Of a stretch of 64,000 bases of DNA, positions 40,654 through 48,671 are shown in pieces. This stretch comes from Rhabdothermincola salaria (GTDB lineage: Bacteria; Actinomycetota; Acidimicrobiia; Acidimicrobiales; Acidimicrobilacustridaceae), in contig NZ_JAJQXW010000005.1 in the NCBI RefSeq assembly GCF_021246445.1, positions 1 to 64,000 on the forward strand, read 5' to 3'. The translations under genes and the position numbers were made by a program. A model generated the notes under the pieces. That model ran no database searches and was not told the DNA's origin. It saw only the letters and a list, made by a program, of their open reading frames with translations. Each line of letters begins with the position of its first letter. Position 1 is the stretch's first letter.

Positions 40654-41022
40654 ATGGCTGCTGGCGCTCCCCTCCCATCCGATGCCGACCCCCTCGCCGT
40701 GGCCGAGGCCTTCGTGGCGGCGTGGGACGCCCACGACCTGGAGGCCACCCTGGCGCTCGTCACCGACGACTGCGTGTTCGAGTCGGCGCGGCCGGCCAGC
40801 AACGGGGCCCGGGTCCAGGGTCGCGACGAGCTCCGACGGGTGTGGGGGCCGAGCTTCGGCGCCGGTGGGGGGTCGATGGAGACCGAGGCCACCTTCGCGG
40901 CGGGCGAGCGGGTGGTGCAGCAGTGGCGCTTCGTCGACGGCGACCGCGTGGTGCGGGGGGTCGACCTGCTCCGCGTCCGCGACGGGCGCATCTGCGAGAA
41001 GCTGGGCTACGTGAAGGCCTGA
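40654..41022 (+). CDS. SnoaL-like (NTF2 fold) protein
   Basis: 122 residues with FVAAWDAHDLEATLALVTDD near the start and VVQQWRFVDGDRVVRGVDLL in the sheet region, typical of SnoaL-like polyketide cyclase folds. Function cannot be deduced. TAGGCT ends 6 bases before the ATG and lies across the stop codon of the preceding aminotransferase. Confidence 0.8.
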   Translation: MAAGAPLPSDADPLAVAEAFVAAWDAHDLEATLALVTDDCVFESARPASNGARVQGRDELRRVWGPSFGAGGGSMETEATFAAGERVVQQWRFVDGDRVVRGVDLLRVRDGRICEKLGYVKA

Positions 41023-41063
41023 TCGTCGGCCTGGCCGCCCGGCAGGGCCTGGCGCCGAGTTAC

Positions 41064-41092
41064 TGGACATAGTCAGACAAGCTTCCTAGGGT
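41064..41092 (+). promoter_or_regulatory. Leaderless-type promoter of the marR gene
   Basis: TGGACA (41064-41069), a 17-base spacer and TAGGGT (41087-41092), 6 bases before ATG 41099. The -35 matches TTGACA at 5 of 6 positions. Transcription would start at or next to the ATG. The same TGGACA box occurs before the DUF222 gene at 52849. Confidence 0.6.
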
Positions 41093-41098
41093 GGCGCC

Positions 41099-41632
41099 AT
41101 GGGCCGGACGAGCAGCGATGTGGTCGGGGCCGAGCAGGCCCTCGAGCGGCTCTTCCGCCTCACCGTGAGCCGCCGCATGTACAGCCGCCAGTCCGCGGCC
41201 GTGGGCGCGGTCGTCACCCGCGCCGGCTACGCCGTGCTGCGCAGCGTCGACCAGGCGGGCGAGCTCACCATGACCGAGCTGGCCCGCGAGTGCTCCATGG
41301 ACCCGGCGGCGGCCGGCCGTCAGGTCCGTTCCCTCACCGAGGACGGCCTCGTCGAGCGCCGCTCGGGGGCCGACGACGCCCGGGTGACCGTGGTGCGCCT
41401 CACCCCCGAGGGCCGCGACGTCTACCGCCGCATCGTGGCCGTGCGCACCGCCCACCTCGACGAGGTGCTGTCGGGCTGGAGCGCCGAGGACCGCACTGCG
41501 CTCACCACCCTCGTCGATCGCCTCGTCGACGACCTCAAGGCGGTGCCGTTCCGGCCCGCCCCCACCGCCACCCGAGCCACGCCAGCCACCCCAGCCACCC
41601 CAGCCACCCCAGCCACCGAGGAGCGCCCATGA
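41099..41632 (+). CDS. MarR family transcriptional regulator
   Basis: 177 residues. The winged helix is at about 25-125, with MTELARECSMDPAAAGRQVR (recognition region) and VERRSGADDARVTVVRLTPE (wing). The C-terminal 20 residues are an Ala-Thr-Pro repeat encoded by 9-base tandem DNA repeats. The stop overlaps the DegT-like gene start (ATGA), so the regulator heads a three-gene operon and may control it in response to a small ligand. Confidence 0.9.
   Translation: MGRTSSDVVGAEQALERLFRLTVSRRMYSRQSAAVGAVVTRAGYAVLRSVDQAGELTMTELARECSMDPAAAGRQVRSLTEDGLVERRSGADDARVTVVRLTPEGRDVYRRIVAVRTAHLDEVLSGWSAEDRTALTTLVDRLVDDLKAVPFRPAPTATRATPATPATPATPATEERP
41581..41616 (+). repeat. 9-base tandem repeat at the 3' end of the marR gene
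   Basis: Four copies of a CCCAGCCAC-type unit (first one beginning G) encode repeated Ala-Thr-Pro. The unit is a multiple of three, so copy-number change would lengthen or shorten the tail without shifting frame. Confidence 0.85.
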
Positions 41633-42864
41633 GCCGCATCCAGTCCGACCGCCGCATCGACTACGCCGGGTCGGTGCACGACGAGCGCGAGATCGACGCG
41701 GTCGTCGCGGTCCTGCGCGGGGGCCCCACCGCCATGCGCATCGGCCGCAACGTCAAGGCCATGGAGCAACGCGTCGCCGAGCTGTTCGGCAAGCGCCGGG
41801 GGGTCATGTGCAACTCGGGGAGCTCGGCGCTCTACCTCGCCGTCGAGGTCCTCGGTCTCGAACCGGGCGACGAGATCCTCACCTCGGCCGTCACCTTCTC
41901 CACCGACATCGCGCCCATGATCAGGGCCGGCCTGGTGCCGGTGTTCGTCGACGTCACCCCCGACACCTTCCAGATCGACGTCGACGCCATCGAGGCGATG
42001 ATCGGGCCGCGCACCAAGGCCATCCTCGCCCCCAACCTCATCGGCAACGCCCCCGACTGGGATCGCATCCGCGAGATCGCCGACCGTCACGGGCTCAAGG
42101 TGATCGAGGACTCCTGCGACGCCCTGGGCCTCACCCTCCGGGGCACCCCCACCGGCACCCGGGCCGACATCAGCCTCACCAGCTTCGCCCTCAGCCACAT
42201 CATCACCGCGGCCGGCACCGGAGGCATGGTCTGCTTCGACGACGACGACATGGCCGACAAGGCGCTGCTGCTGCGGCGTTGGGGCCGGCGCAGCGAGGTC
42301 CAGCTGTTCGGGTCCACGAAGGGGGTCGAGCGCAGCTTCTTCAGCACCATCGACGACGGCCTCGAGTACGACAACCTCTTCATCTTCGACGAGGTCGGTT
42401 GGAACTTCGAGCCCTCCGAGCTGTCGGCCGCCTTCGGTCTCGTCCAGCTCGACAAGCTCGCCGACAACCTGGTCCGTCGCCAGCAGAACTTCGAGATCAC
42501 CGGGTCGTACTTCGCGCGGTACCCGCACCTGTTCACCATGCCTCGCCTCACCGAGGGCGTGGAGACGGGCTGGCACATGTTCCCGGCGCTGATCGAGCCC
42601 GACTCCGGCATCCGCCGCAGCGAGCTGCAGCAGTGGATGGAGCGCAACGGGGTGGACACCCGCATGGTCTGGACGGGCAACGCCACCCGCCAGCCTGCGT
42701 TCCGGGACAAGCCGCACCGGGCCCCCGAAGGGGGCCTGCCCAACGCCGATCGGGTCATGGAGTGGGGGATCATCCTGCCCAACAACCACTCCATGGACGA
42801 CGACGACTGCCACTACATGGGCCAGACCCTCGAGGGCTTCCTGGCCGAGAAGGGACTCATCTGA
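41629..42864 (+). CDS. DegT/DnrJ/EryC1 family enzyme with His in place of the PLP Lys
   Basis: 411 residues. The fold I aminotransferase landmarks are MCNSGSSALYLAVEVLGLEP, VDVTPDTFQID and VIEDSCDALG (the Asp that contacts the pyridine N). At the internal aldimine site, family members read SF..xK; here it is TSFALSHIITAAGTGGM, with His190 replacing Lys. That substitution defines the sugar 3-dehydrases ColD and RfbH/E1, which use PMP and dehydrate instead of transaminating. The RFLFGST-loop and overall length agree. Activity on a nucleotide 4-keto-6-deoxyhexose is an inference. It overlaps marR upstream and the SDR downstream. Confidence 0.88.
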   Translation: MSRIQSDRRIDYAGSVHDEREIDAVVAVLRGGPTAMRIGRNVKAMEQRVAELFGKRRGVMCNSGSSALYLAVEVLGLEPGDEILTSAVTFSTDIAPMIRAGLVPVFVDVTPDTFQIDVDAIEAMIGPRTKAILAPNLIGNAPDWDRIREIADRHGLKVIEDSCDALGLTLRGTPTGTRADISLTSFALSHIITAAGTGGMVCFDDDDMADKALLLRRWGRRSEVQLFGSTKGVERSFFSTIDDGLEYDNLFIFDEVGWNFEPSELSAAFGLVQLDKLADNLVRRQQNFEITGSYFARYPHLFTMPRLTEGVETGWHMFPALIEPDSGIRRSELQQWMERNGVDTRMVWTGNATRQPAFRDKPHRAPEGGLPNADRVMEWGIILPNNHSMDDDDCHYMGQTLEGFLAEKGLI

Positions 42865-43685
42865 TGGCTGGACGATTCGCAGGACGGCGCGCCGTGGTCA
42901 CCGGCTCGAGCCGGGGCATCGGCGCCGGCATCGCCGAGCGCCTGGCCGCCGAAGGAGCGGACCTGGTGCTCACCGCCCGCACGCTCGACAAGCACGACCA
43001 CCTGCCCGGCAGCCTCAACGACACGCGCGCTCGCCTCGAGAAGTACGGCACCGCGGTCTCGGTGGTCGTCGCCGACCTCACCGACCCCCAGGACCGCCTC
43101 CGGGTGATCCCCGAGGCGGTCGAGGCCCTGGGCGGCCCGGTCGAGATCCTCGTCAACAACGCGGCGGCGTCGATCCAGGCGCCCTTGGCCGAGGTGTCGG
43201 TCAAGCGGCGCAACATCATGTTCGAGGTGAACGTCAACGCCCCGGTCGACCTGTCGCTGGCCGTCGTGCCCGACATGGTCGCCGCCGGTGAGGGCTGGAT
43301 CGTCAACCTGTCGAGCGGCAGCGCCCAGCTGTGGCCCGGTCCCGGCCACGAGCTCAGCGACTCGGCCGAGCGCATCATCGCCTACGGCGCCTCCAAGGCG
43401 GCTCTCAACCGGGTGAGCAACGGCATGGCGGCCACGCTCCACGGCACCGGGGTGCGGGTGAACACCGTGGAGCCGCGAGCTGCGGTGCTGAGCGAGGGCG
43501 CCGCCCAGCTGGTGGGCGACATCTTGACCCCCGACCAGATCGAGTCGATGGAGGAGATGGTGGAGGGGACCGTGGCCCTGTGCGACTGCCCGGCCGACGT
43601 GACCGGCCGGATCACGGTCAGCCTCGACCTGATCGAGGAGTGGGGTCTCACCGTCCACGGCCTCGACGGCAACGCGCTGTCCTGA
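42864..43685 (+). CDS. SDR family oxidoreductase in the DegT operon
   Basis: 273 residues. The cofactor motif VVTGSSRGIGAGIAERLAAE is at the start, LVNNAAASIQ near 95, and YGASKAALNR is the catalytic Tyr-x3-Lys. It is a classical SDR, not the extended type usual for nucleotide-sugar reductases. ATG overlaps the DegT-like gene stop (TGATG). Reduction of the product of that enzyme is possible but not shown. Confidence 0.9.
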   Translation: MAGRFAGRRAVVTGSSRGIGAGIAERLAAEGADLVLTARTLDKHDHLPGSLNDTRARLEKYGTAVSVVVADLTDPQDRLRVIPEAVEALGGPVEILVNNAAASIQAPLAEVSVKRRNIMFEVNVNAPVDLSLAVVPDMVAAGEGWIVNLSSGSAQLWPGPGHELSDSAERIIAYGASKAALNRVSNGMAATLHGTGVRVNTVEPRAAVLSEGAAQLVGDILTPDQIESMEEMVEGTVALCDCPADVTGRITVSLDLIEEWGLTVHGLDGNALS

Positions 43686-43763
43686 CCCGGTCCCGGTCGT
43701 CGGGGTCGGGCGGCAGCAGCCGTCGCCCGGCTCCGGGGTCGCCGGGCCGGCGGGCAGTCCGGC

Positions 43764-44744
43764 TCAGCGGGGTACGCGAGGAGCGCGGCGGCTGTACGTG
43801 GTGCTGATGGCCTCCACCCAGGCGTCCTCGTGGTGGGGGTCGTCGGGGGGCTCGACGTCGACGCCCCGCGCTCGCAGATCGGCCACGAACGTGTCGACGA
43901 CGCGCTCGAGGGTGAGGTCGTCGACGTGCTCCTCGCACCGGGCCAGCTCGTCGGCGTCGGCGTAGATCTCGCCCTTCCACGACACGGTGATGCGGACATC
44001 GGCATCGGTGGCGGTGTGGACGACCTCGTCGCCGTTGCGCATCTGCCAGCCACCCGCCACGCGGTGCAACGACGAGTCACGGGTGAGGCCCTCGATGAGG
44101 GCGTCGCCCTCGTCGCCCACCGGGGCCACCCCGTGGTAGGTGCGCTCGTTGTCGGACAGGACGGCCACGTTGCCGTACGGGGGCTCCACGACGGCCGACG
44201 GGGCGTCGGGACCGTCGGGCCAGTAGTGGAAGGCGCCGCCGGGCCCGTCGTAGAACCAGCTCACAGCGGTGGCCAGCCGCACCCGCCAGTGCTCGAACAA
44301 CCCGGAGCTCATCATCTGGTTGAGGAGCCAGACGGGGTGGTCGTCGCGGGTGAACCCCCGGAAGGCGGGGACGTCGGTGTGGGGGATGAACGGCACCGGG
44401 CCCGGCACCATCACGTTCACGTAGACGGTCTGGGGGCGAACGATGGCCTCCGCCCCGAACACGGCGTGGGCGCCCTCGACGAAGCGGGGGTTGCCCAGGA
44501 CGACGTCGGCGCCCGGGATCAGGGCCCGGCGACCGAGGGCGAAGTCGCGCCGGAACCACGGCGGCACGAACATGGTGGCCCCCTGGTTGCCGCCGGTGGC
44601 CCGCACCTCCTTCTCGGTGCCGGCGTAGCGGGCGATCGGCCACCACTCCTCGACCGCCCGGATGGTGTCGACCACCAGCGCCGGGTCGTCGTAGGCGGGC
44701 TCGAGGCGCACGGCGCTCGGCGTCGTGGTGGACGTGGCGGTCAT
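43764..44744 (-). CDS. Hypothetical protein with a 2OG-oxygenase-like HxD...H pattern
   Basis: 326 residues, not recognised as a named family. His122-Thr-Asp124 (FIPHTDVPAFRGF) and His204 (NERTYHGVAPVG) lie about 80 residues apart. This is the iron-facial-triad arrangement of Fe(II)/2-oxoglutarate dioxygenases, with FHYWPDGP between. The 2-oxoglutarate Arg cannot be assigned surely. ATG 44744 was preferred; the frame is open 147 codons further upstream on this strand, antisense to the LLM gene region. Convergent with the SDR gene. Confidence 0.72.
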   Translation of the reverse strand: MTATSTTTPSAVRLEPAYDDPALVVDTIRAVEEWWPIARYAGTEKEVRATGGNQGATMFVPPWFRRDFALGRRALIPGADVVLGNPRFVEGAHAVFGAEAIVRPQTVYVNVMVPGPVPFIPHTDVPAFRGFTRDDHPVWLLNQMMSSGLFEHWRVRLATAVSWFYDGPGGAFHYWPDGPDAPSAVVEPPYGNVAVLSDNERTYHGVAPVGDEGDALIEGLTRDSSLHRVAGGWQMRNGDEVVHTATDADVRITVSWKGEIYADADELARCEEHVDDLTLERVVDTFVADLRARGVDVEPPDDPHHEDAWVEAISTTYSRRAPRVPR

Positions 44745-44841
44745 GTGGAGTCCCCCTGTGGGCCGAAGCGTCCCGGGACGCCGAGGGTAGCGGTTGACGA
44801 GACGCGCATCCGCGCCCGGCGGCGCGCCGCCGGGGCGGGGC

Positions 44842-45819
44842 TCAGGTGCCGGCCAGGCGAGCCACCACCGGGGCCATGCCCTCCATGGCGTCGGCCCCGA
44901 TCCCGATGTAGGAGATCCCGAAGCGGTCGCGGCGCTCCTGGATCTGCTCGACGAGCTGCTCGACGGTGCCGGCCAGGGCGTGCGGCGACTCCAGGGCGTC
45001 GGCCGGCGAGATGCCGAGTGCCGGCCCGAGCAACTCGGCCATGGCGTCGCGGTCGTCGGTGACAGCCGCGACGTGCACCCTGACCTGCAGCTCGAGGTCG
45101 TCGTAGCGGTCTCCGGCGGCGTCGTGGATCCACCGGAGCTTCTCGGTGGTGGCGTCGGTGGTGGCGTTGGGACCGGCATCGGCATCGATGACGCCCTTGC
45201 GCAGGTCGATGTTGATGCCCACGATGTCGGCCTCGCGGGCCGCCAACGAGAGCATCCTGCGTCCGCCTCCGCCGAGCAGCAGGGGCGGCCCGGGCCGTTG
45301 GAGGGGCTTGGGGAGGCCCTCCAGAGCGTGGACCCGGTAGTGGTCGCCGTCGAAGGACACCGGGCCGTCGGCGAACAGGCCCTTGATGATCCCGACCGCC
45401 TCGGCGAGGCGCTCGATGCGGACCCCGGGCCGGTCGAGGGCGATGCCGGACTGCTCGTAGTCGGTGGTCATCCAGCCGGCGCCGAGGCCCAGCTCGAAGC
45501 GCCCCTCGCACAGCACGTCGATCGTGGCTGCCTCCTTGGCCATGACCACGGGATGGCGGTAGTCGTTGCACCAGACGAGGCCGCCGACGCGGAGGCGGGT
45601 GGTGGCGTCGGCGGCGGCCATCACGGCCGGGGTGATGGCGAACTGGTCGTCGAAGTGGTCGGCCACGGTGAGGGTGGCGTAGCCCAGGTCCTCGACCCGG
45701 CGGGCCAGGTCCCGCCAGGCCCGGGCGTCGGCCGGGGTGCCGGTGAGGCCACCGGCCGGGGCGCTGGCCTGGACGCCGAAGCGGAAGGGCTTGGGGCGGG
45801 GCAGGGGCACGGCGCTCAT
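44842..45819 (-). CDS. LLM-class F420-dependent oxidoreductase
   Basis: 325 residues. The luciferase-like barrel is shown by FGVQASAPAGG near the start, YATLTVADHFDDQF, VMAKEAATIDVLCEGRFELG and GAGWMTTDYEQSGI. It resembles the actinobacterial F420 group of MSMEG_2516 type. Hydride transfer from reduced F420 is expected; substrate unknown. ATG 45819 is used because TACGGT (plus 45826-45831) lies exactly 6 bases upstream on this strand, although the frame is open longer. Confidence 0.88.
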   Translation of the reverse strand: MSAVPLPRPKPFRFGVQASAPAGGLTGTPADARAWRDLARRVEDLGYATLTVADHFDDQFAITPAVMAAADATTRLRVGGLVWCNDYRHPVVMAKEAATIDVLCEGRFELGLGAGWMTTDYEQSGIALDRPGVRIERLAEAVGIIKGLFADGPVSFDGDHYRVHALEGLPKPLQRPGPPLLLGGGGRRMLSLAAREADIVGINIDLRKGVIDADAGPNATTDATTEKLRWIHDAAGDRYDDLELQVRVHVAAVTDDRDAMAELLGPALGISPADALESPHALAGTVEQLVEQIQERRDRFGISYIGIGADAMEGMAPVVARLAGT

Positions 45820-45880
45820 GGCCGCACCGTACCGGCGTCCGGCCCCGCGCTCGGGCGCCGGATCGGCGTACCGTGACCCC

Positions 45881-46675
45881 ATGCCGGACGACCTCTCCGA
45901 CTTCACCTGCACGCCGTTCCGTCACGAGGGCACCACCCGAGACGTCTACCGCAGCGGTACCGGCCCGGCCGTGATCGTGATGGCCGAGATCCCCGGCATC
46001 ACCCCGGCGGTGGCCGCCTTCTCCCGTCGGGTGCGCGACCTGGGCTGCACGGTGGTGCTGCCGGTGCTCTTCGGTGAGCCCGGCAAGGACCCGAGCGGCG
46101 TGTACATGGCCCGGTCACTCGTCCCAGCGTGCGTGTCGAAGGAGTTCGCCGCCTTCGCCACCGGCCGCACGGCGCCGGTCACCGACTGGCTGCGCGCGCT
46201 CGCCCGCGATGCCCACGCCGCCTGCGGGGGGCCGGGCGTCGGGGCGGTTGGCATGTGCTTCACCGGCGGGTTCGCGCTCGGGATGATGGCCGGGCCCGAG
46301 ATGATCGCCCCGGTGCTCTCGCAACCTTCGCTCCCCATCGGCTTCACCGGGTCGGCCAAGTCGTCGGTGCACCTCTCCGACGACGACCTGGCCCGGGTTC
46401 GCGAGCGGGTCGACGAAGGGGTGTGCGTGCTGGGGTTGCGCTTCACCAACGACCCGGTGGTGCCGGCCGAGCGCTTCGAACGGCTTCGTCGCGAGCTGGG
46501 TGACGGCTTCGTCGGGGTCGAGATCGACTCCTCCAAGGACAACCCGTGGGGCATCTCGACGCGGGCCCACTCGGTGCTCACCGAGCACCTCGTCGACCAG
46601 CCCGGGCACCCCACCCGCGAGGCGCTGGACCAGGTCCTGGACTTCTTCCGCGACCGCCTCCTGGCGTCGCAGTAG
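45881..46675 (+). CDS. Dienelactone hydrolase family protein
   Basis: 264 residues. The alpha/beta hydrolase nucleophile is Cys126 in GMCFTGGFALG, the Cys form typical of dienelactone hydrolase, with MAEIPGI early on (the Glu of the family) and FTNDPVVPAERF near the Asp position. It may hydrolyse lactones or esters. Divergent from the LLM gene over 61 bases, both with TANNNT boxes 6 bases from their starts. Confidence 0.88.
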   Translation: MPDDLSDFTCTPFRHEGTTRDVYRSGTGPAVIVMAEIPGITPAVAAFSRRVRDLGCTVVLPVLFGEPGKDPSGVYMARSLVPACVSKEFAAFATGRTAPVTDWLRALARDAHAACGGPGVGAVGMCFTGGFALGMMAGPEMIAPVLSQPSLPIGFTGSAKSSVHLSDDDLARVRERVDEGVCVLGLRFTNDPVVPAERFERLRRELGDGFVGVEIDSSKDNPWGISTRAHSVLTEHLVDQPGHPTREALDQVLDFFRDRLLASQ

Positions 46676-46685
46676 CGTCGCGGCC

Positions 46686-47093
46686 ATGCGGCTGATCCGT
46701 CGAGTGGTGCTCCTCCCCGCCGTGCTCGCCCTGGGCCTGGCACTGGGCGCCTGCGGTGGCGATGGTGACGGCGACGACAACGGCAACGACGAGGCCACGA
46801 CGACGACGGCGGAGCCCTCGGCCTCGAGCACCACGGCGGCGCCCTCGACGACCGCGGCACCGAGCTCCACCGCTGCGCCCTCAAGCACGGCGCCCCCCAC
46901 CTCCGAGGCGGGGTTGTCGCCGGGCGACCCCTGCGCGCTGGGCTCCGATCCCGACTGCATCGATCCGCTGGGCACCGGTGAGGGCACCTACCTCATCGGG
47001 GGCGCCGACTGCCTCGCCGCCTTCGCCGACTCGCCCACCCTCTGCGAGGACCTCGACGGCGACGGCTACGCCGGCTACCCCGACTCCGGCTGA
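46686..47093 (+). CDS. Putative lipoprotein with Thr/Ser/Pro-rich linker
   Basis: 135 residues. The signal is basic MRLIRR, a hydrophobic core and the lipobox LALGAC (Cys23), so it is probably lipid-anchored outside. Residues 24-75 are acidic then Thr/Ser/Ala/Pro repeats, a wall-spanning linker. The last 60 residues have four Cys and end DLDGDGYAGYP, an EF-hand-like or thrombospondin-type calcium loop. TAGCGT lies 7 bases before the ATG. Confidence 0.82.
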   Translation: MRLIRRVVLLPAVLALGLALGACGGDGDGDDNGNDEATTTTAEPSASSTTAAPSTTAAPSSTAAPSSTAPPTSEAGLSPGDPCALGSDPDCIDPLGTGEGTYLIGGADCLAAFADSPTLCEDLDGDGYAGYPDSG

Positions 47094-47122
47094 GGGCCGT
47101 CGTTCCGGTCGGTCGCCGTCGG

Positions 47123-47635
47123 TCAGTCCTCGATGACGTCGAGGCCCTTGGCTCGGAGGTCGGCGAGGTTGTCGAGCATGGCTTGCAGGACTTCGGGCGG
47201 GTGGCCTTCCCACCGCTCGAGCTCACCGACGATCCGCACCGGGTGGGGGCTGCGGTAGGACCGGGTGACGTTGCCCGGGAAGCGCTTGTTCGTGACGTTG
47301 GGGTCGTCCTCGAACGGGCCCGTCGGCTCGACGACGTAGATGCGCTCGCGTCCCTCGCCGTCGCCGAACGCCACCGCCAGCTCGGCGCCCCAGATGGCCG
47401 GCTCGAGCAACGCTGCGAAGTAGACGTGGTTGGCCACGCGGCCCTCGTGGTAGTTGGACGATCGCCCGGGCACCAGCTCGTCACCGACCGCGAACTCGGC
47501 CCTGGTGCCGTGGAAGAACGGCCCCTCCACGTGCTCGTGGCTGTCGAAGGTGACCGGCACGTGCTCGGTGCCGGCCGATGCCTCGATCGCTTCGGCGATG
47601 GACATCAGGTGTGCTGGCCGCTGGTCGTCCGCCAC
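47123..47635 (-). CDS. arr: Rifampin ADP-ribosyltransferase (Arr) family
   Basis: 170 residues. It matches Arr enzymes closely: GPFFHGTRAEFAVGDELV, HVYFAALLEPAIWGAELA, YVVEPTGPFEDDPNVTNKRF and PGNVTRSYRSPHPVRIVG. Arr transfers ADP-ribose from NAD to a rifamycin hydroxyl and so inactivates the drug; chromosomal homologues in soil actinobacteria may serve as natural resistance. GTG 47635 gives an extended start; an internal ATG at 47605 would give 160 residues. Confidence 0.93.
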   Translation of the reverse strand: MADDQRPAHLMSIAEAIEASAGTEHVPVTFDSHEHVEGPFFHGTRAEFAVGDELVPGRSSNYHEGRVANHVYFAALLEPAIWGAELAVAFGDGEGRERIYVVEPTGPFEDDPNVTNKRFPGNVTRSYRSPHPVRIVGELERWEGHPPEVLQAMLDNLADLRAKGLDVIED

Positions 47636-47717
47636 GGTCCCTCCAGTTGTGATCCGCCGGTGCTCGCCGCTCGTCCGGTCGAGGGCGACCGGACCGGGAG
47701 GCGGGTCTCAGATCATC

Positions 47718-48506
47718 TCAGAGGTCGGGGATGCCCATCTCGAGGTTGGAGCCCTCGATGCCGCCGTCGACGCGGATGTCGCGGCCGGTGACGTAGGAGC
47801 CGGCCTCCGAGGAGAGGAAGACGGCAGCGGCGGCGATGTCGTCGACCGTGCCGAGGCGCCCCAGGGGCGTGCCGTCGATCATGGCCTGTTCGAGCTCGGG
47901 CATCTGCAGCACCATGTCGAGCGCCGAGGTGGCGATCGATCCGGGCGACACCGAGTTGACCCGGATCTTGGGGGCCAGGTCTTGGGCCATGTGGCGGGTG
48001 AGCTTCATGAGGGCGCCCTTGGCCGTGCCGTAGGCGGTGAAGCCACGGTCGGCGAACGACCCCGCCACCGAGGTGATGTTCAGGATGGAGCCGCCGCCCT
48101 GCTCGAGCAGGTGGGGCACCGCCAGCTGCGAGAGGTTGAAGGCGGTGGTGACGTTCCAGCGCAGGGCGTGGTCGAAGGCCTTCTCGGTGGTGTCCATGAA
48201 CGGCTGGGGCATGGAGCCGCCGGCGTTGTTCACCACGATGTCGATGCGGCCGAGCTCGCTGATGGCGGTGTCGACGAGGGTGCCCATCGCCTCTCGGGTG
48301 CTCAGGTCGCCCGGAACGACCACCGCCCGGCGGCCGAGGGCCTCGACCTGGTCGGCGACCTCGCGGAGCTGCTCCTCGGTGCGCGCGCCGATCACCACGT
48401 CGGCGCCGACCTCGGCGAAGGCGGTGGCGATGCGGGCGCCGATGCCGCGGCCGGCCGCGGTGACGATCGCGACCTTGCCATCGAGACGGAACAGATCGAG
48501 GATCAC
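47718..48506 (-). CDS. SDR family oxidoreductase
   Basis: 262 residues. VAIVTAAGRGIGARIATAFA, VNNAGGSMPQPF, ITSVAGSF and YGTAKGAL cover all classical SDR motifs, and VDGGIEGSNLEMGIP ends the protein. It is similar in layout to 7-alpha-hydroxysteroid dehydrogenase-like SDRs of actinobacteria; substrate unknown. GTG 48506 is preceded on this strand by GGGGGAAG. Confidence 0.9.
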   Translation of the reverse strand: MILDLFRLDGKVAIVTAAGRGIGARIATAFAEVGADVVIGARTEEQLREVADQVEALGRRAVVVPGDLSTREAMGTLVDTAISELGRIDIVVNNAGGSMPQPFMDTTEKAFDHALRWNVTTAFNLSQLAVPHLLEQGGGSILNITSVAGSFADRGFTAYGTAKGALMKLTRHMAQDLAPKIRVNSVSPGSIATSALDMVLQMPELEQAMIDGTPLGRLGTVDDIAAAAVFLSSEAGSYVTGRDIRVDGGIEGSNLEMGIPDL

Positions 48507-48671
48507 TGGTTCTTCCCCCTTGTCGGCCCGCCGGGTGCGGGCCTGCGAACCCCGGCGACGCTAGCTGCCTGGGAGCGGGTCCCGAGGGGCTGGAGGGCCC
48601 GGTCGAGCCTGCCGCGAGCGGCCCCGGTGCCGGGCGAGGCCGTCACAGGCCACCGGTAGGGTGGGCGCGCC

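Noticed and set aside
43764-45185. Longer 473-residue version of the HxD...H protein
   Set aside because: The upstream part is low-complexity Pro/Ser-rich and lies across the LLM gene on the same strand in another frame; ATG 44744 gives a clean protein.
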